Origin: Bremia lactucae
Taxonomy: Eukaryota; Oomycota; Peronosporomycetes; Peronosporales; Peronosporaceae
Assembly: GCF_004359215.1 (NCBI RefSeq)
Contig: NC_090610.1
Location: forward strand, 2,218,709 to 2,243,281
Direction of reading: 5' to 3'
DNA length: 24,573 nt
Below the pieces are notes generated by a model, which saw nothing but the letters and a program-made list of their open reading frames with translations, was not told where the DNA came from and ran no database searches. Made by a program: the position numbers and the translations under genes. Positions 17,447-24,573 of the stretch are shown piece after piece (the stretch's first letter is position 1; every line of letters starts with the position of its first letter).

Positions 17447-18527
17447 ATGAGCCTCAACATCGATTGGGCTCATTTTCCCCACCTCTCCGAACATCATCGG
17501 GAGGTGGCAGGTCATATGGCGCAGGGACTTGGTGAACCAGCCCTGGCCAGGCTCCTGGGTAGTCCTCCTGAGCAACATGTTGTTCAGTTTGAGGCATTCG
17601 TGCCCGGACAGCGGAGGGCCGCGTCCGAGGCACAGAGCCATACTGCGGCGAGTCACTCAGAATGAGCTGAGGCGTGAGCAGGCTCGGAGCGAGGCTCTCA
17701 ACAGGACTGTAGAGAGATGCTCTCTGCCCGGCCGCATTAGCCGAGGCCCATTCGGATTGACCCGCCCATGTTCGATGGAACTGCAGCGCACACGATTGTC
17801 AACTGGCTTTTAGCCGTGGAGCAATGCGGTGTCGCGCAACTCATCGAGGACGACAGCCGGATGGTGTCGTACGCCATATCGCACCTGCGCGGTAAGGCCT
17901 CGGAGTGGGCTTACTTGGCGCTTATGGCGGACGTTAAGGCGTTCCCTACATGGGCGATCTTTAAGAGAAAGATTTGCGCCATGTACCAGCCGCCGAACAA
18001 CGAAGTGTTGCTTCAGGCGCGCTTCTTTGGAGCGCGACAGCGAAGCGATATCTGCAAGTGTATGTGCAAAAGATGCGCTCGCTGTCGACGTCTATTACCG
18101 TAGGTCCGATTCTGGAGCACATTAAGGTGCCCACTTTTATGAACGGACTACGGCATGGCCCATCGCGACAGGCCCTTTTCAGAAAGGTGCCGTCGACGAT
18201 GGAAGAGGCAATCCAAATTGCCTTAGTTGAGAAGCAATCCTACAACAGCGCCTCGGCGACAGCTACGTATAAGCCGTCAGCCGCGGATCAGATGTTACTC
18301 CCATGGAGTTGGGCAATGCAGATGTTGTCTGTTTTAAATGCGGCAAGCGCATTCATATGGTGGCTCGCTGCTATGCCAGGAACCCTGCTGGGGCAAAGAT
18401 GCCCAGCAAGAGGACTCCCTCCCCAAAGGGCGATGGCAAGAACAAGTGTGCGAGACGCCTGAGTTCTGCATCGACCACTGAGGGTCAAGAGATGCAGGAG
18501 CGCAGTAGGGGCGGGATGCCCTACTGA
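17447..18527 (+). pseudogene. gag of copy A, frame-broken, with zinc knuckle
   Basis: Starts at the ATG 17447 (MSLNIDWAHFPHLSEHHREV) and hits TGA at 17663-17665. The remainder continues in other frames: a capsid-like Retrotrans_gag stretch from about 17768 (FDGTAAHTIVNWLLAVEQCG, ASEWAYLALM, FPTWAIFKRKI), a shifted stretch (YVQKMRSLSTSIT...GLRHGPSRQALF), and the nucleocapsid CCHC knuckle CFKCGKRIHMVARC near 18326-18370. The knuckle is C-X2-C-X4-H-X4-C; copy B has Gly where this copy has Ile before the His. Gag would form virus-like particles in the cytoplasm, but at least three frame breaks prevent a full protein here. The same breaks are present in copy B. Confidence 0.8.
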
Positions 18528-18569
18528 CGCGAACTCTGAAGCTACCCTTAAGTTCAGAGTTGTAGAACA

Positions 18570-19020
18570 AATGGGTAGCATAGTCCGTGAGGTCTCAAAA
18601 TTTGGGACCTCAACCCTGCTGGTCTATAGCGCTCAAGTACGAGGCTATGACCAGGTGATGACCCTCCTAGTGGATTCGGGTGCATCGTAAAATTTTGTGA
18701 AATTCGCGGCTCTATGAAAGATACCGGTGATGTTTGAGTCGCTTTGCCAGGATGGCAAGAGAAGAGGCGACCGTTCGTTTAGCACACCCGCGCGCTCGTA
18801 AAGTGTAAGGGAATTCAGGTTGAACTCGCTCTCAGCTTTAGTGACTTCTCTCGTAAAGAGAAGTTCACAGTGCTAGGTATGGAGAGTCCGTATGACCACA
18901 TCCTAGGCATGCCATGATTGGCAAAACACCAACCATGGATAAACTGGCGTAGACGCACAGTTGCGAACTCTACGCAGGACACCGGAAAGGATTTGCTCCT
19001 GCTCGAGGCGTATGCAACTG
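18570..19020 (+). pseudogene. Aspartic protease of copy A, disrupted
   Basis: LLVDSGAS is followed directly by TAA (18688-18690), where copy B reads on with a Gln codon. The DSGA motif (Asp codon 18673-18675) is the catalytic site of a retropepsin, which would cut the polyprotein. The C-terminal protease strand (LGMESPYDHILGMP, KHQPWINWR, about 18870-18950) survives in a different frame, with a stop interrupting it. Nonfunctional. Confidence 0.75.
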
Positions 19021-19049
19021 ATGGCATGTCGAACACAGTTGAGGGTGCG

Positions 19050-20054
19050 TTGACGGAATGTCAAACGTCACCAATTCCTACCCAGCTCGTGGAGACTGAG
19101 GTAGTGAAAAGGACGATGACAAGTAGTCATGCGTCCGAATGTCCTGCACAGAGCCGAGAGCCTGTGGCAGTAGACGGCGAGCTGACAAGAAGTCATGCGT
19201 CGCATAAACCGGCACAGTGCCAAGAGCCTGGTGCGGTTGGAAGGGGTGCGTTAGCCAGGAGTGCAACGACACCCGCTTCCCAGAAAAGGGTCGTGGTAAC
19301 TCGAAAAACGAGTACCCGACAGATTAGGACGATCAAAGGCACGTCTAAACGAGTGACCTTTGGATCAGTCTCTAATGAAGAGAACGGGCCTTCGAAAGAG
19401 GCCCTTCGAGGCCGTCTAAGACGAAATTACGAAGGCATCCTCGGTTGAGGTGCTCCGGCAAGTCTTTAAATCTACCGAGGAGATTGTTAAGCTCCCGGAG
19501 ATGTCGTGGGATCTGTTCCTTGCCTAATTAAAGGAAGGAAAGATCCACAACATGCTTAATTATGATTGATTTAAATTTTCAAATCAGGTACGAAATAGTC
19601 GCTTTAGTTCCGAAAAAGAACTTAATGGACTGTTGCTCGTCGGCCACAATGGATGAGAGCGTCCTAGAAACGGACAAAAAGAAACGGTTCGCTGCTCAAG
19701 GCTGGGATGCCTTGAGAGACAGTCCGTTGTTTGAAGTTCTGTGCAAACATCGCGATTTGTTTCCAGAAGAAGTGCCGAGCCGCTACCAGCAGATAGGGGC
19801 ATCGGGCACGAGATAGACTTCGAACCTGGCACCAAGTGTTGTGTGACCAGGCAATGGCCGTTGCCGAGAGAACAAGTCGATTGTATCGATGAATTCTTCG
19901 ACAAGCGAGCCAAAGCGAGAATGTGCGTGAGAGCAAATCGCCTCACTCTAGCCCGAGCGAGGTTGAGTGGGCGTCTTCGCAGAGGACCCACCAACGTGGC
20001 TTCTTTTAGGTGGCATCTTTGGCGCCGTGTATGGAAACACAAGTCGCTAGAGTA
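19050..20054 (+). pseudogene. Linker and truncated reverse transcriptase of copy A
   Basis: After the protease comes a low-complexity linker (about 19050-19440; Ser/Thr/Ala-rich with repeated SHAS and PAQ). The pre-RT segment follows: VEVLRQVFKSTEEIV, FAAQGWDALRDSPLFEVL, then HEIDFEPGTKCCVTRQWPLP and DEFFDKRAKA, in at least two frames. These match the region before the RT fingers of Ty3/gypsy elements and the inverted copy at 22283-22928. RT stops matching at about 19945; the palm, RNase H and integrase are deleted and replaced by a short tail before the polypurine tract at 20134. Confidence 0.75.
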
Positions 20055-20133
20055 ATTGAGTGAACTAGCAGCTCGTAAAGCTGCTCGCAGTTCCTCGCTC
20101 CTCTTTGACGAATTCAAAATATTAATTCGTTTT

Positions 20134-20144
20134 AAAAGAGGGGG
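20134..20144 (+). other. Polypurine tract before the shared LTR
   Basis: aaaagaggggg lies immediately upstream of the tgtaac that opens the LTR of copy B. It defines the left edge of this LTR and, by alignment, that of copy A. Confidence 0.7.
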
Positions 20145-20461
20145 TGTAACAAGCTACTGTTGCCCTAATGTTACACAGTCCCCGTTAAGTACACTTGGTG
20201 TACTTAAGGGGATGGCCAGTTACTTAAAAAAGTAATTAGACCCAGCACACGGGTGTGGTTCACATTTGTGACCAACCCTTGTGTATGTGATGCACATGGT
20301 GCATTCACACTAGGAGGGATGACGCCTAGCGTCATCCGTTACGCGAGGTATCTAGAAAGATACGCTCGCCATACATCTAAGTGTTATCTACAGAGATGAC
20401 ATTTTTGATTGGTCAAAATAGGTATTTATATTTAAATGCGATTAATTATAAATCAGTCTGA
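20145..20461 (+). repeat. LTR shared by copies A and B (right end not fixed)
   Basis: Begins tgtaac after the polypurine tract and serves as the 3' LTR of A and the 5' LTR of B. It carries a perfect 10-bp hairpin (20185-20194/20198-20207, ttaagtacac/gtgtacttaa) and the 9-bp hairpin at 20317-20325/20329-20337. Compared with the copy A LTR, the first ~100 bp are diverged and the rest is almost identical. The right boundary is uncertain, as in copy A. Confidence 0.65.
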
Positions 20462-20687
20462 AAACTACTTTCTACTTAGTAAGTGCGCACGAGGAGCCGG
20501 ATTACCTCTCCCGTGACGACACTTTACTAGATTACTTAGTGCGTTGAGTGAGGTCGCTAAGGCGCCCGCCACAACTACCTGGGTGTGTGTCCAAGTAGAG
20601 CGTGGCCGCATTACGACGTGCCCGCCTACAACAAGGGTACCACTTGAAATCCTTCCCACGACCCGCATCTCTGCGTGTTACGTGAGG

Positions 20688-21749
20688 ATGAGCCTCAACA
20701 TCGATTGGGCTCATTTTCCCCACCTCTCCGAACATCATCGGGAGGTGGCAGGTCATATGGCGCAGGGACTTGGTGAACCAGCCCTGGCCAGGCTCCTGGG
20801 TAGTCCTCCTGAGCAACATGTTGTTCAGTTTGAGGCATTCGTGCCCGGACAGCGGAGGGCCGCGTCCGAGGCACAGAGCCATACTGCGGCGAGTCACTCA
20901 GAATGAGCTGAGGCGTGAGCAGGCTCGGAGCGAGGCTCTCAACAGGACTGTAGAGAGATGCTCTCTGCCCGGCCGCATTAGCCGAGGCCCATTCGGATTG
21001 ACCCGCCCATGTTCGATGGAACTGCAGCGCACACGATTGTCAACTGGCTTTAGTTGTGGAGCAATGCGGTGTCGCGCAACTCATCGAGGACGACAGCCGG
21101 ATGGTGTCGTACGCCATATCGCACCTGCGCGGTAAGGCCTCGGAGTGGGCTTACTTGGCGCTTATGGCGGACGTTAAGGCGTTTCCTACATGGGCGATCT
21201 TTGAGAGAAAGATTTGCGCCATGTACCAGCCGCCGAACAACGAAGTGTTGCTTCAGGCGCGCTTCTTTGGAGCGCGACAGCGAAGCGATATCTGCAAGTG
21301 TATGTGCAAAAGATGCGCTCGCTGTCGACGTCTATTACCGTAGGTCCGATTCTGGAGCACATTAAGGTGCCCACTTTTATGAACGGACTACGGCATGGCC
21401 CATCGCGACAGGCCCTTTTCAGAAAGGTGCCGTCGACGATGGAAGAGGCAATCCAAATTGCCTTAGTTGAGAAGCAATCCTACAACAGTGCCTCGGCGAC
21501 AGCTACGTATAAGCCGTCAGCCGCGGATCAGATGTTACTCCCATGGAGTTGGGCAATGCAGATGTTGTCTGTTTTAAATGCGGCAAGCGCGGTCATATGG
21601 TGGCTCGCTGCTATGCCAAGAACCCTGCTGGGGCAAAGATACCCAGCAAGAGGACTCCCTCCCCAAAAAGCGATGGCAAGAACCAGTGTGCGAGACGCCT
21701 GAGTTCTGCATCGACCACTGAGGGGTCAAGAGATGCAGGAGCGCAGTAG
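20688..21749 (+). pseudogene. gag of copy B, frame-broken, intact-looking zinc knuckle
   Basis: Nearly identical to the gag of copy A at an offset of 3240-3241 bases, with the same ATG and the same first stop (TGA, 20904-20906). The capsid-like stretch (from about 21056: VEQCGVAQLIEDDSRMVSYA) and later segments sit in different frames. One base is missing near 21052 relative to copy A. The nucleocapsid CCHC knuckle is CFKCGKRGHMVARC with the usual Gly. Because the frame breaks are shared, the gag was already dead before the two copies separated or exchanged sequence. Confidence 0.8.
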
Positions 21750-21811
21750 GGGCGGGATGCCCTATTGACGCGAACTCTGAAGCTACCCTTAAGTTCAGAG
21801 TTGTAGAACAA

Positions 21812-22282
21812 ATGGGTAGCATAGTCCGTGAGGTCTCAAAATTTGGGACCTCAACCCTGCTGGTCTATAGCGCTCAAGTACGAGGCTATGACCAGGTGAT
21901 GACCCTCCTAGTGGACTCGGGTGCATCACAAATTTTTGTAAAACTCGCGGCTCTAAGAAAGAGACCGGCGATGTTTGAGTCGCTGTGCCACGATGGCAAG
22001 CGAAAAGAGGCGACCGTTCGTTAAGTGAACGGCGCGCACGTTAAGTCTGAGGGAGCTCAGGTAGAAATCACCTTCAGCTTTAGTGACTTCTCTTGCAAGA
22101 GAACTTCACAATGCTAGGTATGGAGAGTCCGTATGACCTCATCCTAGGCATACCATGGTTGGCAAAACACCAACCATGGATAGACTGGCGTACACGCACA
22201 GTTGAGATCTTTACGCAGGACACCAGAAAGGATGTGCTCCTGCGAGAGGCGTATGCAACTGATGTCGTGTCGAACACAGTTG
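21812..22282 (+). pseudogene. Aspartic protease of copy B
   Basis: GYDQVMTLLVDSGASQIFVKL has the retropepsin catalytic motif DSGA (Asp codon 21914-21916). The frame ends at TAA 22022-22024; the C-terminal half of the domain continues in another frame: LGMESPYDLILGIPWLAKHQ and PWIDWRTRTVEIF (about 22111-22210). The Asp is intact but the frame is broken. A 10-bp perfect hairpin (22153-22162/22170-22179) covers the PWLAKHQPW coding stretch. Sequence collinear with copy A stops at about 22282, the left inversion breakpoint. Confidence 0.8.
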
Positions 22283-23329
22283 CATCGGACTCTCTCATGA
22301 GTACCTGATAGTAGCCATCCTTCAAATCCAACGCGGAAACGATAATTGACTTTCCCATGGAGTTCGACAAGAGATCTTCTGGGATTGGCGTTTGCGCCGG
22401 TATGGTCGCCGTGTTCAGCTTATTGTAAGCATGAGCCACGCGCCATCCACCTGTGGCTTTACGCACAAAAACGGTCGGGCTGAAGTGAGGCGATTTGCTC
22501 TCACGCACATGTCCCGCCTTGGCTCGCTTGTCGAAGAACTCATCGGTATAATCGACTTTTTCTTTCGGCAGCGGCCATTGCCTGGTACACAATACTTGGT
22601 GGTCTATCTCGTGTCTGATGCCCCTATCTGTTGGTAGGCGGCTCGGCACTTTTTCTAAGAACACATCGCGATGTTTCCACAGATCCTCAAACAACGGACC
22701 GTCTCTCAAGGCATCCCAGCCTTGAGCAGCGAACCGTTTCTTTTCGTCCGTTTCTAGGACGCTCTCGTCCATTGTGAACGAAGAGCAACAGTCCACCAAG
22801 TTCTCCTCTGGAACTGGTGTGACTATTTCGTGGATCTTTCCTTCCTTAAACTCGGCAAGGAACAGATCCCACGGCATCTCCGGGAGATTTACTATCTCCT
22901 CGGCAGATTTAAAGACTTGCCGAAGCACCTCAACTGAGGATGCCTTTGCAATTTAGTCTTTGACCTCGAACACCTCGTTCGAAGTCTCGTCCTCTTTATT
23001 AGGGACTGATCCAAAGGTTACTCGTTTAGACGTGCCTTTGATCGTATTAATCTGTATTTCTCGTTCTTCGAGTCACCACGACCTTTGTCTGGGAAGCGGG
23101 TGCCGTTGCTCTCCTGGCTAACGCCCCCCCCCCCAACCGTACCAGACTCTATTCATTGTGTCGATTCATGCGACGCTTGACTTCCTGTCAGCTCGCTGTC
23201 TACTGCCACAGGCTCTCGGCTCTATGCTGGACTATGGGACACATGACCACTGTTATTGCCCTTTTCACTACCTCAGTCTCCACGAGCTGGGTAGGAGTTG
23301 GTGACGTTTGAAATCCCGTCAACGCACAC
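22283..23329 (-). pseudogene. Inverted block: linker and RT first half of copy B
   Basis: Read on the minus strand, 22928 down to about 22284 gives LRQVFKSAEEIVNLPEMPWD, LPTDRGIRHEIDHQVLC, DEFFDKRAKAGHVRESKSPH, the RT palm start GWRVAHAYNKLNTATIPAQT, and SALDLKDGYYQVLMRESD (LKDGYYQ with the first RT catalytic Asp region). 23329 to 22929 is the protease-RT linker, matching copy A at about 19040-19440 as reverse complement. The block is about 10% diverged from copy A over the RT part. It sits in the right place in the element but backwards. The frame then runs on into antisense protease sequence, which is not part of RT. An 11-C run at 23124-23134 is in the linker. Confidence 0.85.
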
Positions 23330-23377
23330 TTCCCAAAGCATACCGCTTGGGGTGCTTACAGCTGTTTTGGTTAGTGG
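23330..23377 (-). pseudogene. Second small inverted RT block (48 bp)
   Basis: On the minus strand these 48 bases encode PLTKTAVSTPSGMLWE, the RT segment that normally comes right after MRESD and right before W..MP.G. The sequence before it in the canonical protein ends at 22284 and the sequence after it begins at 23375 on the + strand. The block is therefore inverted in place, separately from the larger inverted block, with the order along the chromosome preserved. Confidence 0.7.
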
Positions 23378-23616
23378 ATTGGGATGCCCTAAGGTTTCAA
23401 AAACGCATTGGCGACATTCAACCGAGTGGTGGCTCACGTGATGCGTCAGCACCGTGCCTACAAGCCCCATTACTTTGACAATGTATTCGTGCATAGTTGG
23501 GCCGAGGACGGGCTGAGCGCAATAGAGTCGCACAAGCGTCATTTAGACGCTGCGTTGCAGACTTTGAAGGACGCCCAATTGTACGTCAACTTGCAAAAGT
23601 GCATCATAGGTCCCTG
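23375..23616 (+). pseudogene. RT palm with degenerate catalytic motif
   Basis: Forward frame: WIGMP, stop (TAA 23390-23392), GFKNALATFNRVVAHVMR, then HYFDNVFVHSWAEDG, HKRHLDAALQTL and YVNLQKCIIG. FDNV stands where a Ty3/gypsy RT has the catalytic Y-x-D-D box, so the second Asp is replaced by Asn, which should abolish polymerisation. The remaining motifs (NA-ATFNR, HxxHL, LYxNxxKC) identify the domain. TGA at 23614-23616 closes the frame. Confidence 0.8.
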
Positions 23617-24452
23617 AGATACCTTTGCTGGGTTGCATGGTAGGTTCACATGGTGTACGAGCAGACCCAGAAAAGGTAAAGTCAGTAAAGGAATGGCCAA
23701 TCCCACGGCATGTAAAGGATTTGCGCCAATTCCTAGGTCTCCTTATTACTTGCATATATATTGCAAGAATTGTGCTGAGCAAACTAAACCATTATCTGAC
23801 CTCCTTAAAAAGGACACAGAATAAGCTTAGTGTAAAGAACACGAAGATGCATTCACATCAGTGAAGCAATTTCTTGTTGAGGCGCCGGTCTTGGCATTGC
23901 CAAACGCGAATAATCCCTTTAGTGTCATCTACGATGCAAGTAATCTTACAATCGGCAGAGCGCTCATGGAGAAGGATGACGACGGCATTGAGCGCGTCAT
24001 CTCTTATCAGTCCCGGCTTTTATAAGCCGCGGAACTTAATTACCCCGTGCATGACAAAGAGCTAAGTATGCTCTTGTCAAGGTTCGAGTGCCCCTATTGG
24101 GCACCGAGCCATTTGTGGTTTATACGGATCACGCATCACTGCGGACCGCAATAAACTCACCGCACCTCTCGCCTAGAATGGCAAGATGGCTCACATTTTC
24201 TCTGAATTTAATTTCAAAGTTGAATACAAGCCGGGTAATTCGAATGTCTTGGCTGACGCTTTATCGCGCAGACCAGACTTCGAAGTAAGACACCAGAAAA
24301 GTGTGTTTAGTGTCAAAGCACAATTCCAGCCGTCAAGGTTGGCAGCCATGAAGGCATACCACGTGACGAACTCATTAGTCTCTGAAATAAAAGAGAGCTA
24401 CAGTCGGGACGATCATTGTCGCCTGCTGTTGGATCACTTTGGTGGACGATAA
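23613..24452 (+). pseudogene. RT connection and RNase H of copy B
   Basis: In successive frames: EIPLLGCMVGSHGVRADPEK and WPIPRHVKDLRQFLGL (thumb/connection, about 23616-23745); CKEHEDAFTSVKQFLVEAPV and VIYDASNLTIGRALMEKDDD (about 23831-23980; first RNase H Asp in YDAS); VHDKELSMLLS (Glu); VVYTDHASLRTA (Asp); and NFKVEYKPGNSNVLADALSR (last Asp). RNase H removes the RNA strand during cDNA synthesis. A TAA (24024-24026) and frameshifts near 23750-23830, 24080 and 24186 inactivate it. The last segment runs to TAA at 24450-24452. Confidence 0.8.
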
Positions 24453-24486
24453 AAACCTTCCGTCGCACCTGAAAGCTAAGCTATAA

Positions 24487-24573
24487 TCGCTTTAGCTACA
24501 GCGATGGCCTGTTATGGCATCAGCTGTCACCTTGTGATCCCTTGAAAATTTATGTGCCTCATGACACAGATCT
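24487..24573 (+). pseudogene. Integrase N-terminal lead-in, cut by the window end
   Basis: A frame near the edge reads FSYSDGLLWHQLSPCDPLKI then YVPHDTD, the strand just before the integrase zinc finger of these elements. It corresponds to the stretch ending in VVVPTHND in the first element. The rest of integrase lies outside the window. Confidence 0.6.

Larger units (their letters stand above)
16903..20144 (+). mobile_element. Ty3/gypsy copy A: LTR, gag, protease, truncated RT
   Basis: LTR-start sequences occur at 16903 and 20145, so copy A is about 3.24 kb between LTR starts. Internally it has gag with a CCHC knuckle, aspartic protease and the first part of RT, then jumps to a short 3' tail and polypurine tract, lacking RT palm, RNase H and integrase. 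It is an internally deleted, non-autonomous derivative and is also broken by frameshifts. It is a direct repeat of copy B: about 17016-18685 is nearly identical to 20257-21926, whereas the first ~100 bp and the region after the protease motif differ clearly. Confidence 0.85.
20145..24573 (+). mobile_element. Ty3/gypsy copy B: gag, protease, rearranged RT, RNase H, integrase lead-in
   Basis: Directly follows copy A. Order: LTR, gag, protease, an inverted block with the linker and first half of RT (22283-23329), a second small inverted block (23330-23377), forward RT palm, connection, RNase H, and the lead-in to the integrase zinc finger at the window edge. The 3' LTR is not reached. It contains many frameshifts and stops and cannot be active. 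The integrase lead-in is similar to the beginning of the first element, so the families are related. Confidence 0.85.

Noticed and set aside
17291..17656. Minus-strand 121-codon frame present identically in both A and B copies (also 20532-20897)
   Set aside because: Its conservation is explained by near-identity of the copies at the DNA level; it lies opposite the gag start and has no features of its own.
22080..22282. C-terminal part of the long minus-strand RT frame
   Set aside because: This stretch is the reverse complement of the forward protease region, read through the inversion junction; it is not RT sequence.
1..24573. tRNA, rRNA or snRNA genes
   Set aside because: No cloverleaf with A and B boxes or other conserved RNA signature was recognised by eye on either strand; a tRNAscan/Rfam search would be needed to exclude small RNAs.

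Overview
The window looks like nuclear DNA of an oomycete, most likely a Phytophthora or downy-mildew relative. The pointers are short GT-AG introns (mostly 56-71 nt), compact genes separated by a few hundred bases, a GPI-type EGF-like surface protein, a Fig4-type phosphatase, and degenerate Ty3/gypsy elements whose pol motifs (for example KTAVSTPSGMLWE) are of the kind I associate with Phytophthora elements. The species is inferred; no marker gene is present.

Layout. (1) 1-3740 is the 3' half of a decayed chromodomain-type Ty3/gypsy element on the + strand: integrase zinc finger, integrase core, GPY/F module, chromodomain, polypurine tract and a probable 3' LTR. A long frame on the opposite strand overlaps it, and the whole stretch is packed with short perfect hairpins. 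(2) 3741-16902 is a gene island with five genes: a secreted EGF-like protein (+), a 4-exon PH-plus-SAC (Fig4-like) phosphoinositide phosphatase (-), a 3-exon leucine-rich-repeat-like protein (-) only 52 nt upstream of it, an unrecognised 4-exon 935-aa protein (+), and the Eaf6/MEAF6 histone-acetyltransferase subunit (-). (3) 16903-24573 holds two directly repeated Ty3/gypsy copies sharing one LTR. Copy A (16903-20144) has gag, protease and a truncated RT. Copy B (20145 to the window end) has gag, protease, an RT whose first part is inverted in place, then the RT palm, RNase H and the lead-in to integrase. Both copies are dead and share the same gag frame breaks.

The most unusual signals are: a dense array of perfect hairpins across the first element (at least 24 with arms of 8-12 bp in 3 kb); an antisense reading frame of about 585 codons with few stops over the same stretch; two adjacent in-place inversions in the RT of copy B; and a PH domain spliced across the exon 1/2 boundary onto a Fig4-like SAC phosphatase, possibly also joined to the LRR protein upstream. 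All exon boundaries were placed by eye from splice signals and reading frame and have not been tested against transcripts.
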